DNA of 47,283 bases, taken from NCBI GenBank assembly GCA_028280485.1, contig JANQLS010000156.1:1-47283 (forward strand), written 5' to 3'. The first letter of the stretch is position 1. Every line of letters begins with the position of its first letter. Below the pieces are notes generated by a model that was not told where the DNA came from, made no database searches, and was given only the letters and a program-made list of their open reading frames with translations. A program made the translations under genes and the position numbers. The DNA is from Planctomycetota bacterium. GTDB lineage: Bacteria > Planctomycetota > UBA8108 > JACQVS01. Shown piece by piece: positions 1 through 9,500 of this stretch.

Positions 1-170
1 AACAGGAACTAAGCCGAGTTGGGATCAACTCGGCCATGAATTAAGACCCTAGGTCTTTATTCCATTATTACTGCGTAGGCTCGTAGAGCCTATGTTTAGT
101 GGAGTGCAGACAATTCGAAGAATTGTCGAAACGGTTGAAGCTGTCTCCGAAGGAGCAAGATTCAACAGAA
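1..170. other. Cluster of short perfect hairpins, possible structured RNA or element end
   Basis: The first 170 bases hold no gene but five consecutive stem-loops. They are 13-21 with 26-34 (9 bp, loop GGAT), 43-48 with 52-57 (6 bp, loop CTA), 76-82 with 86-92 (7 bp, loop GTA), 109-116 with 120-127 (8 bp, loop GAA), and an outer stem 134-139/161-166 enclosing CTCC-GAA-GGAG at 145-155. Such density is unlikely by chance. It could be the 3' part of a structured RNA that begins left of the window, the end of a mobile element, or a compound 3' structure for the minus-strand gene that stops at 193. No strand can be assigned and no known RNA family was recognised. Confidence 0.4.
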
Positions 171-192
171 ACTAATTAGTTCATTTGTTAAT

Positions 193-2181
193 CTACTTGG
201 AAAACACCCACGGGCGGGCTTGCTTGATGATGAGCTTTCCTTCATGGGTGATCTTAAACTCAACCTCCATGGCAAAGCCGGGTTTTTCGGGGTCGACTTT
301 GTAGAGCTTCGCGAAACGAGAGTGAGTTTTAGTTAAGGCTTTTCTCAATTGATTCAATTGATCCTTAGTTAAAATCAATTTGCCTTGCTCTTTTCGGTTT
401 GAATACTGGCGAACCTCGTGACCATCTTCAGCCCACCAGGCCAATAAGATTTCATCGGGGACAGAAAGCTGATTTGGATTCGTTACCAAATCTTCAGCGA
501 CTTGAGTATTGAGGTAGTAGTTACCAAATGTCTGATAGAGCACGTCCTCAGTGACAGCTACCCCATTAGCTTTTTCATTTGAAAAATTCGGATGAATCAA
601 CACCCCCATGGCGGTTTTAAAATGATCGATGCGATAAAACTCTCGTTCCTGGAAAGCGCGGTAGTTCCATAAACTGGCAAAGACTTGTTTTACCGACTTC
701 GAAAGATAACCTTCATCGGCCTGATGAGTGAAGGATCCGTAGAGCCCCGCTCCACTAAAACCAGGTAAGTCTTCATTATTCGTACTCGAACGACATCGGA
801 GAGAGGTTCCTTCGGGGAAGGATTTTCGAAGCTTCTCTAAGGCTTCATCCATCCACATGGGAACCGGAGCTTGCTTAATCAAGTTCCTCAAGAGAGTCAA
901 TTGAGACTGTTCATTTTGTTTGAACTTTGGATTCGAAATGATTTGTTGAGCCTTTTTGTACAAACCATTTTGCTTCATGAAAGAATCGTAAAAGTAAAAA
1001 GGTACAGCATAGCCATCGGGAATCATTCCTTCAGGATATTTGAATTTTCGCATCGCCGCTAAATTTGAAGCTTTAACGCCGAAGGTTTTCGAATCTTGGA
1101 ATGAGATCTCATCGAGCTTCTTGATGGCTTTCTCTTCTAGATTCCTCGGAGGTACTTGCGGCTTGGCGGGTCTCAATTTGGAAAAATGAGTTTCGACTTC
1201 TTTTTCAGTCGCTTCCCGAATCTGAAAGCCGTCTTGAGTTACTTTGTAATGAACCAACTTCCCGATTAACTTTTGAATCGACTTGTTCTTTTGAGCCTCT
1301 CGAATATAGGCATTCGGGACTTTATCTTGAATCGCTCTCAAATTCACATGAGAGAGAGGAGTCTGACGAACTTCTGTGATGATGCCCGCCACTCGGGGTA
1401 ATTCATTGGGAAGCGACTTATATAGAACGATATCTCTGGCTTGAGGAATTTCCCCCAACTTCATAATCCGCAAACGCCCAAAAGAAGTCGTCGGGTTCAG
1501 TGGAAGATAAGCGATATCCGAATAAATCTCTTTGTCGGTATAAACCGAAATTCCGGCTTTCTTAAAAGCGGCCTTATCCTTTTCCACTCGACTCATACTT
1601 CGACTCAAGGGGTGGTAAGCAATTTTACCTTTTAGAATTGGAATCTTTTTGATCAGGATATCTTGAACGACTTTCAAAGTCTCCACGGGATGGGCATCAT
1701 TCGGTTGGAAGTCGTAAACATACAATCCCGGTTCATTATTAGGGGCGCGCACCAAAGGAAAAAAAGTAATCGCACCTCGTACCGTTCCCGGCGGTCCAAA
1801 TCCGCCACGCCCTCCGGGGCCACCTCTTCCACCCCCACGACCCCTTAATCCAATATGCCCCATAAAACGGGGATGCGCTTGATGGGTTCGAGTGTTCATA
1901 ATGTAGAGTTTTTGATTCTTAGTGCCCGCTTCGGTCAGGATAAATTTAACGAACTCTAAATCGGAGAGATAAGCATCCATCCTCATGGGGCCCTTGTAGG
2001 AGAGCTTTTTAAAAGTCGCTCGATCCGCGATGCTCGCAACTCCATCTTCAGGGTCGAGCTCTTCAGGGGTAGGAGGGGTATTGTCCTGATTCCCCGAATC
2101 TCCTTGAGCCCAAACTTCAAACCCGTTGAATGAAATCAAAATACCAAGAACAAGAATCCAATGACGTAATGACAAAAACAT
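193..2181 (-). CDS. Exported PEP/pyruvate-binding (PPDK-like) protein
   Basis: 662 residues with an N-terminal signal peptide (hydrophobic about 7-22, likely cleavage after VWA at 25). A Gly/Arg-rich stretch lies at 112-132. A phosphohistidine-type swivelling domain is suggested around 245-320 by TPLSHVNLRA, with His278 as the candidate phosphorylated residue. The C-terminal half is a PPDK N-terminal (PEP/pyruvate and ATP-binding) domain: FGVKASNLA at about 367-375, RCRSSTNNEDLPGFSGAG at 462-479, and QARPW near the C-terminus. In pyruvate phosphate dikinase and PEP synthase these parts transfer phosphate between ATP, His and pyruvate. Here the swivelling domain comes first and no PEP-utilising TIM barrel is visible. 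A signal peptide on an ATP-dependent family is odd, so the physiological substrate is unknown. It stands alone, divergent from the GNAT gene at 2402. The family call is firm; the function is not. Confidence 0.8.
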   Translation of the reverse strand: MFLSLRHWILVLGILISFNGFEVWAQGDSGNQDNTPPTPEELDPEDGVASIADRATFKKLSYKGPMRMDAYLSDLEFVKFILTEAGTKNQKLYIMNTRTHQAHPRFMGHIGLRGRGGGRGGPGGRGGFGPPGTVRGAITFFPLVRAPNNEPGLYVYDFQPNDAHPVETLKVVQDILIKKIPILKGKIAYHPLSRSMSRVEKDKAAFKKAGISVYTDKEIYSDIAYLPLNPTTSFGRLRIMKLGEIPQARDIVLYKSLPNELPRVAGIITEVRQTPLSHVNLRAIQDKVPNAYIREAQKNKSIQKLIGKLVHYKVTQDGFQIREATEKEVETHFSKLRPAKPQVPPRNLEEKAIKKLDEISFQDSKTFGVKASNLAAMRKFKYPEGMIPDGYAVPFYFYDSFMKQNGLYKKAQQIISNPKFKQNEQSQLTLLRNLIKQAPVPMWMDEALEKLRKSFPEGTSLRCRSSTNNEDLPGFSGAGLYGSFTHQADEGYLSKSVKQVFASLWNYRAFQEREFYRIDHFKTAMGVLIHPNFSNEKANGVAVTEDVLYQTFGNYYLNTQVAEDLVTNPNQLSVPDEILLAWWAEDGHEVRQYSNRKEQGKLILTKDQLNQLRKALTKTHSRFAKLYKVDPEKPGFAMEVEFKITHEGKLIIKQARPWVFSK

Positions 2182-2401
2182 AATGAACTAGCTAGAATCC
2201 GGGAAGGATCTCCGAAAAGGTTGTATATGAATGGGTGAAATCTTCTCTTTTATAAAACACTTCATTCGATTTTCAGTTCTGAATAAAATTTAGGCTAAGA
2301 GCCAAATTCGAACTGGTTTTTAAGCTGAGAATTCACCTTGAACGAAACCGACCATAAAGTCATAACATCTAAATACACAACACCTTAATCCAGAACATTT
2401 C

Positions 2402-2908
2402 ATGATCTCCATCCGAACCGCCACCCCTGAAGATTCAAAAATTTTGGCCGAAGCCGAATGGAAAACAGCCTTAATCCCAGGATTGCTCGTTCAAACCCCC
2501 GGTGAGATTCCAGCATCAGCGTACGAAAAAACAATCAACGAATTACAATCCTTGGGCTGTTACTGGGTTGCTGAAGAAGAACACGATGGAAAATCGAGCA
2601 TCGTTGGACATGCCCTCTTAGATCCCGTCGGAATGAACAATCTGAACCACATCTTCAGACTGACAATCGTCGTCCATCCCGGCAGGACCCACCAGGGAAT
2701 TGGAACTCAGTTGATGACGAATTTGATGGCCTGGGCAAGACAACATGAGTCGCTCCAAAAAATAGAACTGTTAGTTCGTTCATCAAATCAACCCGCCATC
2801 CACCTCTACCAAAAATTTGGCTTTGTCTTAGAAGGCACCTTTAAAAAACGAGTCCGAATTTCGGAGACGGAGTTCGTTGATGATTTGGCGATGGCTTGGA
2901 TGAAGTAG
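2402..2908 (+). CDS. GNAT-family N-acetyltransferase
   Basis: 168 residues, the usual size for a single-domain GNAT enzyme. Family features are an N-terminal IRTATPEDSKILAEAE block, a central beta strand LTIVVHPGRTHQGIGTQL carrying the acetyl-CoA pyrophosphate-binding loop (R/Q-x-x-G-x-G, residues about 97-104), and the C-terminal motif AIHLYQKFGFVLEGTFKKRV. It should transfer an acetyl group from acetyl-CoA to an amine in the cytoplasm. The substrate cannot be read from sequence, although the C-terminal GF.LEG..K..R pattern resembles RimI/RimJ-like and antibiotic/amino-acid acetylating members. The start ATG at 2402 is the only good one; no strong Shine-Dalgarno precedes it. The stop codon lies 4 bases upstream of a REP-like inverted repeat at 2913. 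It is monocistronic, divergent from the PPDK-like gene and convergent with the membrane protein gene. Confidence 0.9.
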   Translation: MISIRTATPEDSKILAEAEWKTALIPGLLVQTPGEIPASAYEKTINELQSLGCYWVAEEEHDGKSSIVGHALLDPVGMNNLNHIFRLTIVVHPGRTHQGIGTQLMTNLMAWARQHESLQKIELLVRSSNQPAIHLYQKFGFVLEGTFKKRVRISETEFVDDLAMAWMK

Positions 2909-2912
2909 TCAA

Positions 2913-3054
2913 TAGTAGTCGGCTCACCCCGTGAGCCGGGACGACATCACGACTTCGCTTAAAGCTTTAAAAATACCCTGCAATCATTATTGTTTCGCAG
3001 GTAAAAGATTTAATTCCCTTTTAATCCGGCTCACGGGGTGAGAGCCGACTACTA
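2913..3054. repeat. Inverted pair of GTAG-palindrome (REP-like) repeats, type A
   Basis: The left arm 2913-2939 and right arm 3026-3054 are inverted copies. Each reads inward as GTAG-TC followed by a 7-bp stem GGCTCAC/GTGAGCC (with a 3-base loop in the left arm). The pair sits between two convergent genes and spans about 140 bp, so it may also act as a bidirectional terminator. The same architecture with other stem sequences recurs at 18772, 24234, 5001 and 40792. Confidence 0.85.
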
Positions 3055-3061
3055 GTATGGA

Positions 3062-4675
3062 CTACTTTAGTTCCTGCGGGTCATCGGCTTGCTTCGATTT
3101 CATATAACTAATCCACCACGCCACAATCAGAAAGAAGAATCCCCCCAAAAGCACACCGAGCCCTTTCCTCCAATACAACTGATAAAGTAGATAGCCGCCA
3201 CGAATGACGACGAACAGAGCTAATCCGATTCCGATTGATTTTAATAGGACTTCGAGCCAACGCTCCCTACAGATCCAATAACTCAATACAAATCCAGCCC
3301 AAACGATGACTAAATAGACCAACAAAGATAGCGTGACTTCCGACAAGAAGAAGGCTTCGAAAAGCGCCCCTGAACTGATTAAGAGCAAACCTGTAATCCC
3401 AATCCATCTAAAAAACGAAGAACTGGGATCCCGAAAAATCAACCCGGCGATAAGAGCACAATAGAGAACCAGGTGAACTTGAATCAACAGAAGTTCGAAG
3501 AGAGACCTCGAACTTAAAAGCCAAATCGCCGCCAGAGGAAAACAGCCCGCGAGAGTCCAAAAGAAGTGCATCGAATTTCGTTGCCAAATCAAGCGGATCA
3601 AGTTGTGAACGGATAGAGCGATAAGAGGTACAGAATTGGGCTGGATTTGAAACTGAGAAGATTCAAAGTTGAAAAAAGCAAGAAACAACCACGAACAAAC
3701 CGCAAGAGCTGAGCCGAAGGACTCACGCCTCCACTCATGATAAAGCGCGAGAAACAAAACTTGAATGATGGCACCGAGCAAAGGATGAAAGGCGACTTCA
3801 GTAAAATCCTCGTAAAAAATACCTGAATTCGAACCTTGCACCCAAACCGGAAAAGCTAACAAAGGTAAGCTTAGACTCAATCCTAAAGATAAGTTTTGAA
3901 AAACTCTGCTTTTTTCCTGATAAGCGAGCTCCCCCAACAAGAGTGAAGTGACTCCTACCATGGGTACGAGAAGGAAAGGATGGAAAAAACTATCGTTTCC
4001 AATACTCGGATTGAAAGAAACGGTGAGGTAATAAGCCCGCCCTAATCCAGCAAAGACTAATATGACCCATAGGGGTAAAGGGTAGGCCGGCCACTGCCAG
4101 GGTGTTCCATTGCGTTGAAAGTCCCTCTGCCCATTTTTAAAACAAAAGAGAAGGGGAAGGAAGCCAATAGAAACCAAGGTTGAGAAGAAGCTCACCCACA
4201 GCTGGAGCTCCAAGCTATTCGCTGAAGTGGTCGTTTGAATTTTCAAACTCAAGAGGACTGGGAAAAAGAAAAAAGCAGCGAGCGTCCAATGAAGACTAAA
4301 ACGATAAACAAACGGTAAAACAATCCGGGTCGCGCGAATCAAACCTTCGATGATGAATACAGAAAAGAACCACATACCAACAACGATCGGTGCGCCCTGA
4401 CTGAAATCTTGTAAAAGTTTCTGATCTAATCCCGTTGAAAGTGCTAAAAGCAGTAAGACTACCAACAACAGAAGGGTTCGGGCGTCTTCCCAAACTTTCC
4501 CCCACTTGATGATCGCCCACGCGCTCATCGAAAGAATGAAAATATAAACAGCAAGTGAACCGATGTAGGTAATAGGGTCTTCGGATCGAAAGAATTGATC
4601 CAATCCAAACAACACAAAGGCTGCGCTCAGAACATAAAAAGGATTATGGTTATAAATGAAGCGAAGTGGACTCAT
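3062..4675 (-). CDS. Polytopic integral membrane protein of unknown function
   Basis: 537 residues from the ATG at 4675, chosen because GGGAGG lies 6 bases upstream. The frame stays open 36 bases further to a TTG at 4711 that has no Shine-Dalgarno. The protein is almost entirely hydrophobic with about 14 or more predicted membrane segments, for example around YVLSAAFVLFGLDQF, YIGSLAVYIFILSMSAWAII and TLLLLVVLLLLAL. The C-terminal tail MKSKQADDPQELK is short, charged and presumably cytoplasmic. No transporter, polymerase or glycosyltransferase motif was recognised. The even spread of aromatic residues and the lack of charged intramembrane pairs give no substrate hint. It lies alone, convergent with the GNAT gene across the type A repeat. 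Confidence 0.8.
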   Translation of the reverse strand: MSPLRFIYNHNPFYVLSAAFVLFGLDQFFRSEDPITYIGSLAVYIFILSMSAWAIIKWGKVWEDARTLLLLVVLLLLALSTGLDQKLLQDFSQGAPIVVGMWFFSVFIIEGLIRATRIVLPFVYRFSLHWTLAAFFFFPVLLSLKIQTTTSANSLELQLWVSFFSTLVSIGFLPLLFCFKNGQRDFQRNGTPWQWPAYPLPLWVILVFAGLGRAYYLTVSFNPSIGNDSFFHPFLLVPMVGVTSLLLGELAYQEKSRVFQNLSLGLSLSLPLLAFPVWVQGSNSGIFYEDFTEVAFHPLLGAIIQVLFLALYHEWRRESFGSALAVCSWLFLAFFNFESSQFQIQPNSVPLIALSVHNLIRLIWQRNSMHFFWTLAGCFPLAAIWLLSSRSLFELLLIQVHLVLYCALIAGLIFRDPSSSFFRWIGITGLLLISSGALFEAFFLSEVTLSLLVYLVIVWAGFVLSYWICRERWLEVLLKSIGIGLALFVVIRGGYLLYQLYWRKGLGVLLGGFFFLIVAWWISYMKSKQADDPQELK

Positions 4676-5351
4676 AGTAGGCCTCCCAGTAAAAGAACCT
4701 GAATCAGTCAACCCGCAAAGAAGTCAAAGTCTTAAACCTCTAAGATTGTTTTAATACCCAATAGTTATGTTCCACGGGCTCTTCCACTTCTGAATGAAAT
4801 TTAGAGCGGTTGAAATCACCAAAAAGCGTCTCCACTTTAGACGATGATCCCTGTGAGCCTGAGTCGTTGGATTTTTATAGATGATGACAGATAGAGAGAA
4901 TGGATTGGGTCATCAAAACAAGATTCAAAACACGAGCTTCTCTCCAACTCCCTTTTAACCCACAGTAAGACGAACTGAGATTCACATCCGTTGCATCATG
5001 GTAGTAGGCACACGCTGTGTGCCGTTTAATCGAAATCAGTTCAAACGAGCGGTAAAACCATAATCATAGATAAACTTTACTCGCTGAGTTTTTGTCCCTT
5101 GCTTACGCTTCGGGCTTGAAGGGTTATCCCTCGCTCACGTTTAGGATTAGATCGCAGAAAACAACCGCGGCAGTTCATCGCCCTAACCCTATACGTTTAA
5201 ATGAGATCCAGAATTCCACCCCCCACTTTAAAGAACCATTCTCAGAAAGCTTCCAACAGAAAATTCTTTCACTGGATTCCACAGCTTTTAGATGGTGAGA
5301 TAGGATAAAGGTGAGCACCTTCTTCGAACTCCATCCCCAAGGTCGAGTACC
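4676..5351. other. Long intergenic region with solo REP-like repeats
   Basis: This 676-base gap contains no convincing coding frame. At 5001-5024 there is a single GTAG-type palindrome with stem GGCACAC/GTGTGCC and no recognisable partner arm. At 5094-5120 there is a copy of the second family (reverse complement of TTCAAGCCCGAAGCG), followed by a decayed direct copy at 5126-5144. Upstream regions of both divergent genes must lie here, but no promoter could be assigned with confidence. Confidence 0.6.
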
Positions 5352-6530
5352 ATGTTCGGCAATCATTACATCCCCAAATTGTTTCTCAGTTTTACTCTAC
5401 TCTTTCTCTTCGCCTTCACCTCAAAGTCCCTCGTTTTCTGCCAAGATTCTGACTTCCAGTACAGCTTCCTCAGAGCTGATGCCAATAGCGATGGCACGGT
5501 CGACATCAGTGATGCTATCTTCACCCTATCTTGGTTGTTTTTAGGTGAGGAATCCCCCAGCTGTAAAGACGCTTCCGACAGTAATGATGATGGCCTGACG
5601 GATCTCACGGATCCCATCAACACTCTATCGACTTTGTTTCGAGGCACGAACTCTATCCCATACCCCGGAACGGAAAATTGCGACCGCGACCCGACCCTCG
5701 ATGACTTAGATTGTCTGAGCTATCCCCCTTGCTCTTGCGGTGGATTCATCGGAAAGCCCTGTGAAAAAGGTTCCTACTGCGAGCTGCCTCCGGATACCTG
5801 CAACTCCTCTGACCTTCAAGGAACTTGCCTTCCCCAACCCTTCGGTTGCCCGCGAATCTGGGATCCCGTTTGTGGATGCGATGGAGAAACTTACGGCAAT
5901 GACTGCGAACGTCGAAGCGTAGGAGTCGCCCTTCATCACCGTGGCGAATGCGGCTCTCTCAATCAACCCCTCGAATTCAGAACGCTCGCTCGAGATACCA
6001 GCTCAGGCTCCGACCCTCGTGAAGAAATTATTCGCGACGCCGACACCTGGAACGATTTTTGGACAGAGCACCAAAGCATTTCCTTCCCTCCCTCCAATCC
6101 ACCCCAAGTCGATTTCGAGACTCATATGGTCATCGCCATCGTCACGGCCGAAACTTCGGGTGGTTTTCACTTAGCGATCGATGAGGTCGTTAAGTCAGAA
6201 AATAATATCGTCGTTCACTTTGTCTATATCCAACCTTCTGGTGAATGCCCCACCACCGATGCCCTCACTCAACCCTTCCATTTCATCGTCGTGCCCCAAA
6301 CCGAAGGCAATTTAGAAACGGAAATGGAATCTCGACTCATCTGCTGTTCTCTTCCGATGAAGGCTCAAGGAGTGGGACTCTGTGAAAAGATTTTGGGTTA
6401 CCGTTGGAATGGTGTCGATGTCGAATTATTATCTGGCTGCGACTGCGAGGGAGAAGATTGTGATAAACTGTTCTCCAGCCCGGCGGAAGTTTTAGAAGCC
6501 TTTTTTGGCTGCCCTCTCTTACCTGAATAA
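5352..6530 (+). CDS. Secreted dockerin / Kazal / PrcB-like modular protein
   Basis: 392 residues. A signal peptide (hydrophobic 8-22) is followed by a dockerin-like module at about 37-127 with two Asp-rich calcium loops: ADANSDGTVDISDAIF and SDSNDDGLTDLTDPIN. Residues 137-200 are a Kazal-type serine protease inhibitor domain, with the DPVCGCDGETYGNDC core and closing GEC. Residues about 205-335 resemble the PrcB C-terminal domain, with VIAIVTAETSGGFHLAIDEV matching its TGGY-like core. The tail (about 335-392) is Cys-rich (SGCDCEGEDCDKL). Predicted role: an extracellular, Ca-binding, possibly protease-inhibiting protein anchored through the dockerin module. It is the first gene of an operon, since the PSCyt gene starts 10 bases after its stop. 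The Kazal and dockerin calls are strong; the PrcB call is moderate. What ties it to the redox operon is unknown. Confidence 0.8.
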   Translation: MFGNHYIPKLFLSFTLLFLFAFTSKSLVFCQDSDFQYSFLRADANSDGTVDISDAIFTLSWLFLGEESPSCKDASDSNDDGLTDLTDPINTLSTLFRGTNSIPYPGTENCDRDPTLDDLDCLSYPPCSCGGFIGKPCEKGSYCELPPDTCNSSDLQGTCLPQPFGCPRIWDPVCGCDGETYGNDCERRSVGVALHHRGECGSLNQPLEFRTLARDTSSGSDPREEIIRDADTWNDFWTEHQSISFPPSNPPQVDFETHMVIAIVTAETSGGFHLAIDEVVKSENNIVVHFVYIQPSGECPTTDALTQPFHFIVVPQTEGNLETEMESRLICCSLPMKAQGVGLCEKILGYRWNGVDVELLSGCDCEGEDCDKLFSSPAEVLEAFFGCPLLPE

Positions 6531-6540
6531 CAGATTAAAT

Positions 6541-9500
6541 ATGTCGATCACGAACTTGGGATTCCTCACTTTGATGCTTGTCATTTTAGTGGGGACTCCC
6601 TCAAGTTCGCTCCCCGCACAGGCAGAAGAATCATCGGCGAAAAAATCATCGACGAAAGAACCCTCGGCCCAAGATTCTTCAGCAACTTTCTTTGAGAAGA
6701 ACATTCGCCCCGTTCTCGCTCAAAACTGCTTCAAGTGCCACGGTAAGACTCAAGCCAAGAACAACCTTCGACTCCATTCCTTAGCTGCGATGCTCAAGGG
6801 AGGTGATCGAGGTCCAGCCCTAGTCCCCGGTAAACCTCAAGATAGTTTACTCATCTCAGTAATTCAGCATGGTGAAGTGCTCAAAATGCCTCCTCGGAAG
6901 AAATTGAGCCCTAAGGAGATTGCTGACTTCATTCACTGGGTAAAAATAGGGGCTCCTTGGCCTAACTCCAAGCCCATTCAACCCGTCGAAGAAATTGAAG
7001 GCCAAAACCCAACGTGGTCTCAAGAACAACTCGATCACTGGGCTTACCAAGCTCTTAAAAAGGTCTCTCCACCCCAACCAAAAAACTCAAAATGGGCCTA
7101 CAATGACATCGATCGGTTCATTCTTAATCGCTTAGAGAAGAATCAACTGATCCCTTCCTCTCCCATCGATTCTCGAGGCCTCATCCGCCGATTAAGTTTT
7201 AACTTAACCGGGCTGCCGCCAAGCCCTCAAGAAGTTGAAGACTTCGCCCTCAATCCTTCTTTGGAAGCTTATCGAGCATTAATAAAACGCTATTTGAACT
7301 CAGAAGCTTACGGAGAAAAATGGGGAAGGCATTGGTTAGATTTAGTTCGTTACGCCGACTCCAATGGCCTCGATGAAAATTTGGCATTCGCGAACGCTTA
7401 CCACTTTCGCGACTACGTCATTCGATCATTTAATGAAGACAAGCCCTTCGATCAATTTTTAAAAGAACAGATCGCCGGAGACTTGCTAAAAACCCAAGAT
7501 TCAAAATCGCATCGAGATGCCATCCTCGGCACGGGTTTCTTGTCTTTAGGAGCCAAAATGCTCGCTGAAGATGATCCCGTCAAAATGGAAATGGATATCA
7601 TCGATGAGCAAGTGGATACCATCGGAAAAGTTTTCATGGGACTCACCTTGGGCTGCGCGCGTTGTCATGATCATAAATTTGATCCTATTTCGACTCGTGA
7701 ATACTACTCCTTAGCGGGGATTTTAAAGAGCACTCGTACCATGGAGCATTTTAAGGTTGTGGCCCGCTGGGCAGAGCAACCTTTAGCCTCTGAAGCCGAC
7801 TTAAAAAAGAGAGTAAAAATACAAAACGAAATCACCCAGCTACAATCCGAACTCCATTCTCTGATCGAAATTAGTAATCGACGAGTAAGCTTCAACAACA
7901 AATCCTTTATTAAAGATTACCTCTTAGCCGGTTCGCTTAAATTGCTTTATAAAAATGTCGAACCGATTGGAAAAACCCATAAGAAAGGTAAAGCAGAAAA
8001 TATTTGGCTCTACGAAATTGAAGAATTCAAGCGAGGCAATGTTGGAGTTGATCGAACGAACTACGGAGCCAAAATCGGTACGTTGATCAATGTGGGAAAA
8101 CAGCCCAACTTTATCGAGCACGAGATTGAATTGCCGGAATCGGGTCACTATCAACTGGAGCTTAGATACGCAGCGGAAGCATCCCGACCTACAACTTTGA
8201 CGATCAACGGTAAAACGCTATCGGCCCCAGTAGCTTCACAGGTCACGGGAGGCTGGTACCCCGAACAACAAAAATGGTTTATCGAAGGATTATTCGAGTT
8301 CAAAAAAGGTAAAAACTTACTTCGCTTTGAACACCCTCAGTTTTTCCCTCATATCGATAAGTTCTTAATTGCGAAAGAACCCACCCTGACCCAAAGTGAG
8401 CTTTACAAACTTGGAGAAAGTCGCACTTCAAAATTAAATCCTTCACTCGTTCATCGCTGGTCAGAATATTTACTAAAAAGCCAAAAGAACCCTCAATCGG
8501 TTTTTAATCTTTGGCACCACCGATTGTCGAATGTTCAAACCCCATTCAAGTCAGCTTCAAAATTCCATCAGAGAATTCATCGATTAAACCAAGAAGCAAG
8601 CCTTCAATCCTTGGCTCAAATCTACCAACAGGAAATTCTAAAGGCACTTTCAAAGAATCAGAAATCGATCCTACTCAACGAGCAAGAGCGGAAAGAACTC
8701 CAAGAAAACTTAAACTCTCTCAATAATCCACTCCTTCTCCCCGATCGACCCGAAAACTATTATACGCCGGCACAAAAAGCTAAATTCAAATTCCTAAATA
8801 CTCTACTGAAGAATCGTAAGAATCAAATCACTCAACACCCCACGGTGATGGGGGTGACCGATGGAAAAATTCAAGACCTCAAAATTCACTTCAGAGGCAA
8901 TCCTCTAACTCAAGGGAAACGAGTTCCTCGAGGGGTTTTAACTTCCGTTCCCTCATTTCCAATAAGCTCCCCAATCAAACAATCGTCAGGGCGATTAGAA
9001 TTAGCAAATTGGCTACTTTCACCCCAGCATCCACTAACAGCTCGCGTCATCGTCAATCGGATTTGGCAGTGGAACTTCGGAAAGGGTCTGGTTCAATCTT
9101 CTAACAATTTTGGGATATTAGGTACTGCACCCAGTCACCCCCAACTTTTAGACTGGCTCGCCCTACGATTTATGAAATCGAAAACTGAGGGTGGCTTCGG
9201 TTGGTCCATCAAAGCTTTGCAGCGAGAGATATTAATCTCAATGGCCTACCGAATGGGTAATGACAAATCAAAGCAGGCCTCTCATTTAGACCCTGACAAT
9301 CGTTTTATTTCTCATCACAGCTTAAGAAGGTTATCGGCCGAGGAGCTTCGTGATTCCTTGCTTTATATCTCAGGAAATTTGGAACTTCAGCTGGGTGGTA
9401 GCTTGCTTCCAAATGCTAATTATTCTTATGTAACCAGCACTGCCAACGTCAATCCTAAGATTTACGATTCCAAGCGACGTTCCATTTATTTACCCGTAGT

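Noticed and set aside
140..170. CCGAAGGAGCAAGA resembles part of the glycine riboswitch core
   Set aside because: The other conserved core (AGGCAAAAGGAC-like) is missing, and the plus-strand neighbour downstream is transcribed the other way.
4676..4711. TTG start for the membrane protein
   Set aside because: The ATG at 4675 has GGGAGG at good spacing; the TTG has none.
6505..6540. TTG start for the PSCyt protein overlapping the upstream gene
   Set aside because: The ATG at 6541 begins directly before the signal peptide and avoids a 26-base overlap, although its ribosome site is weak.
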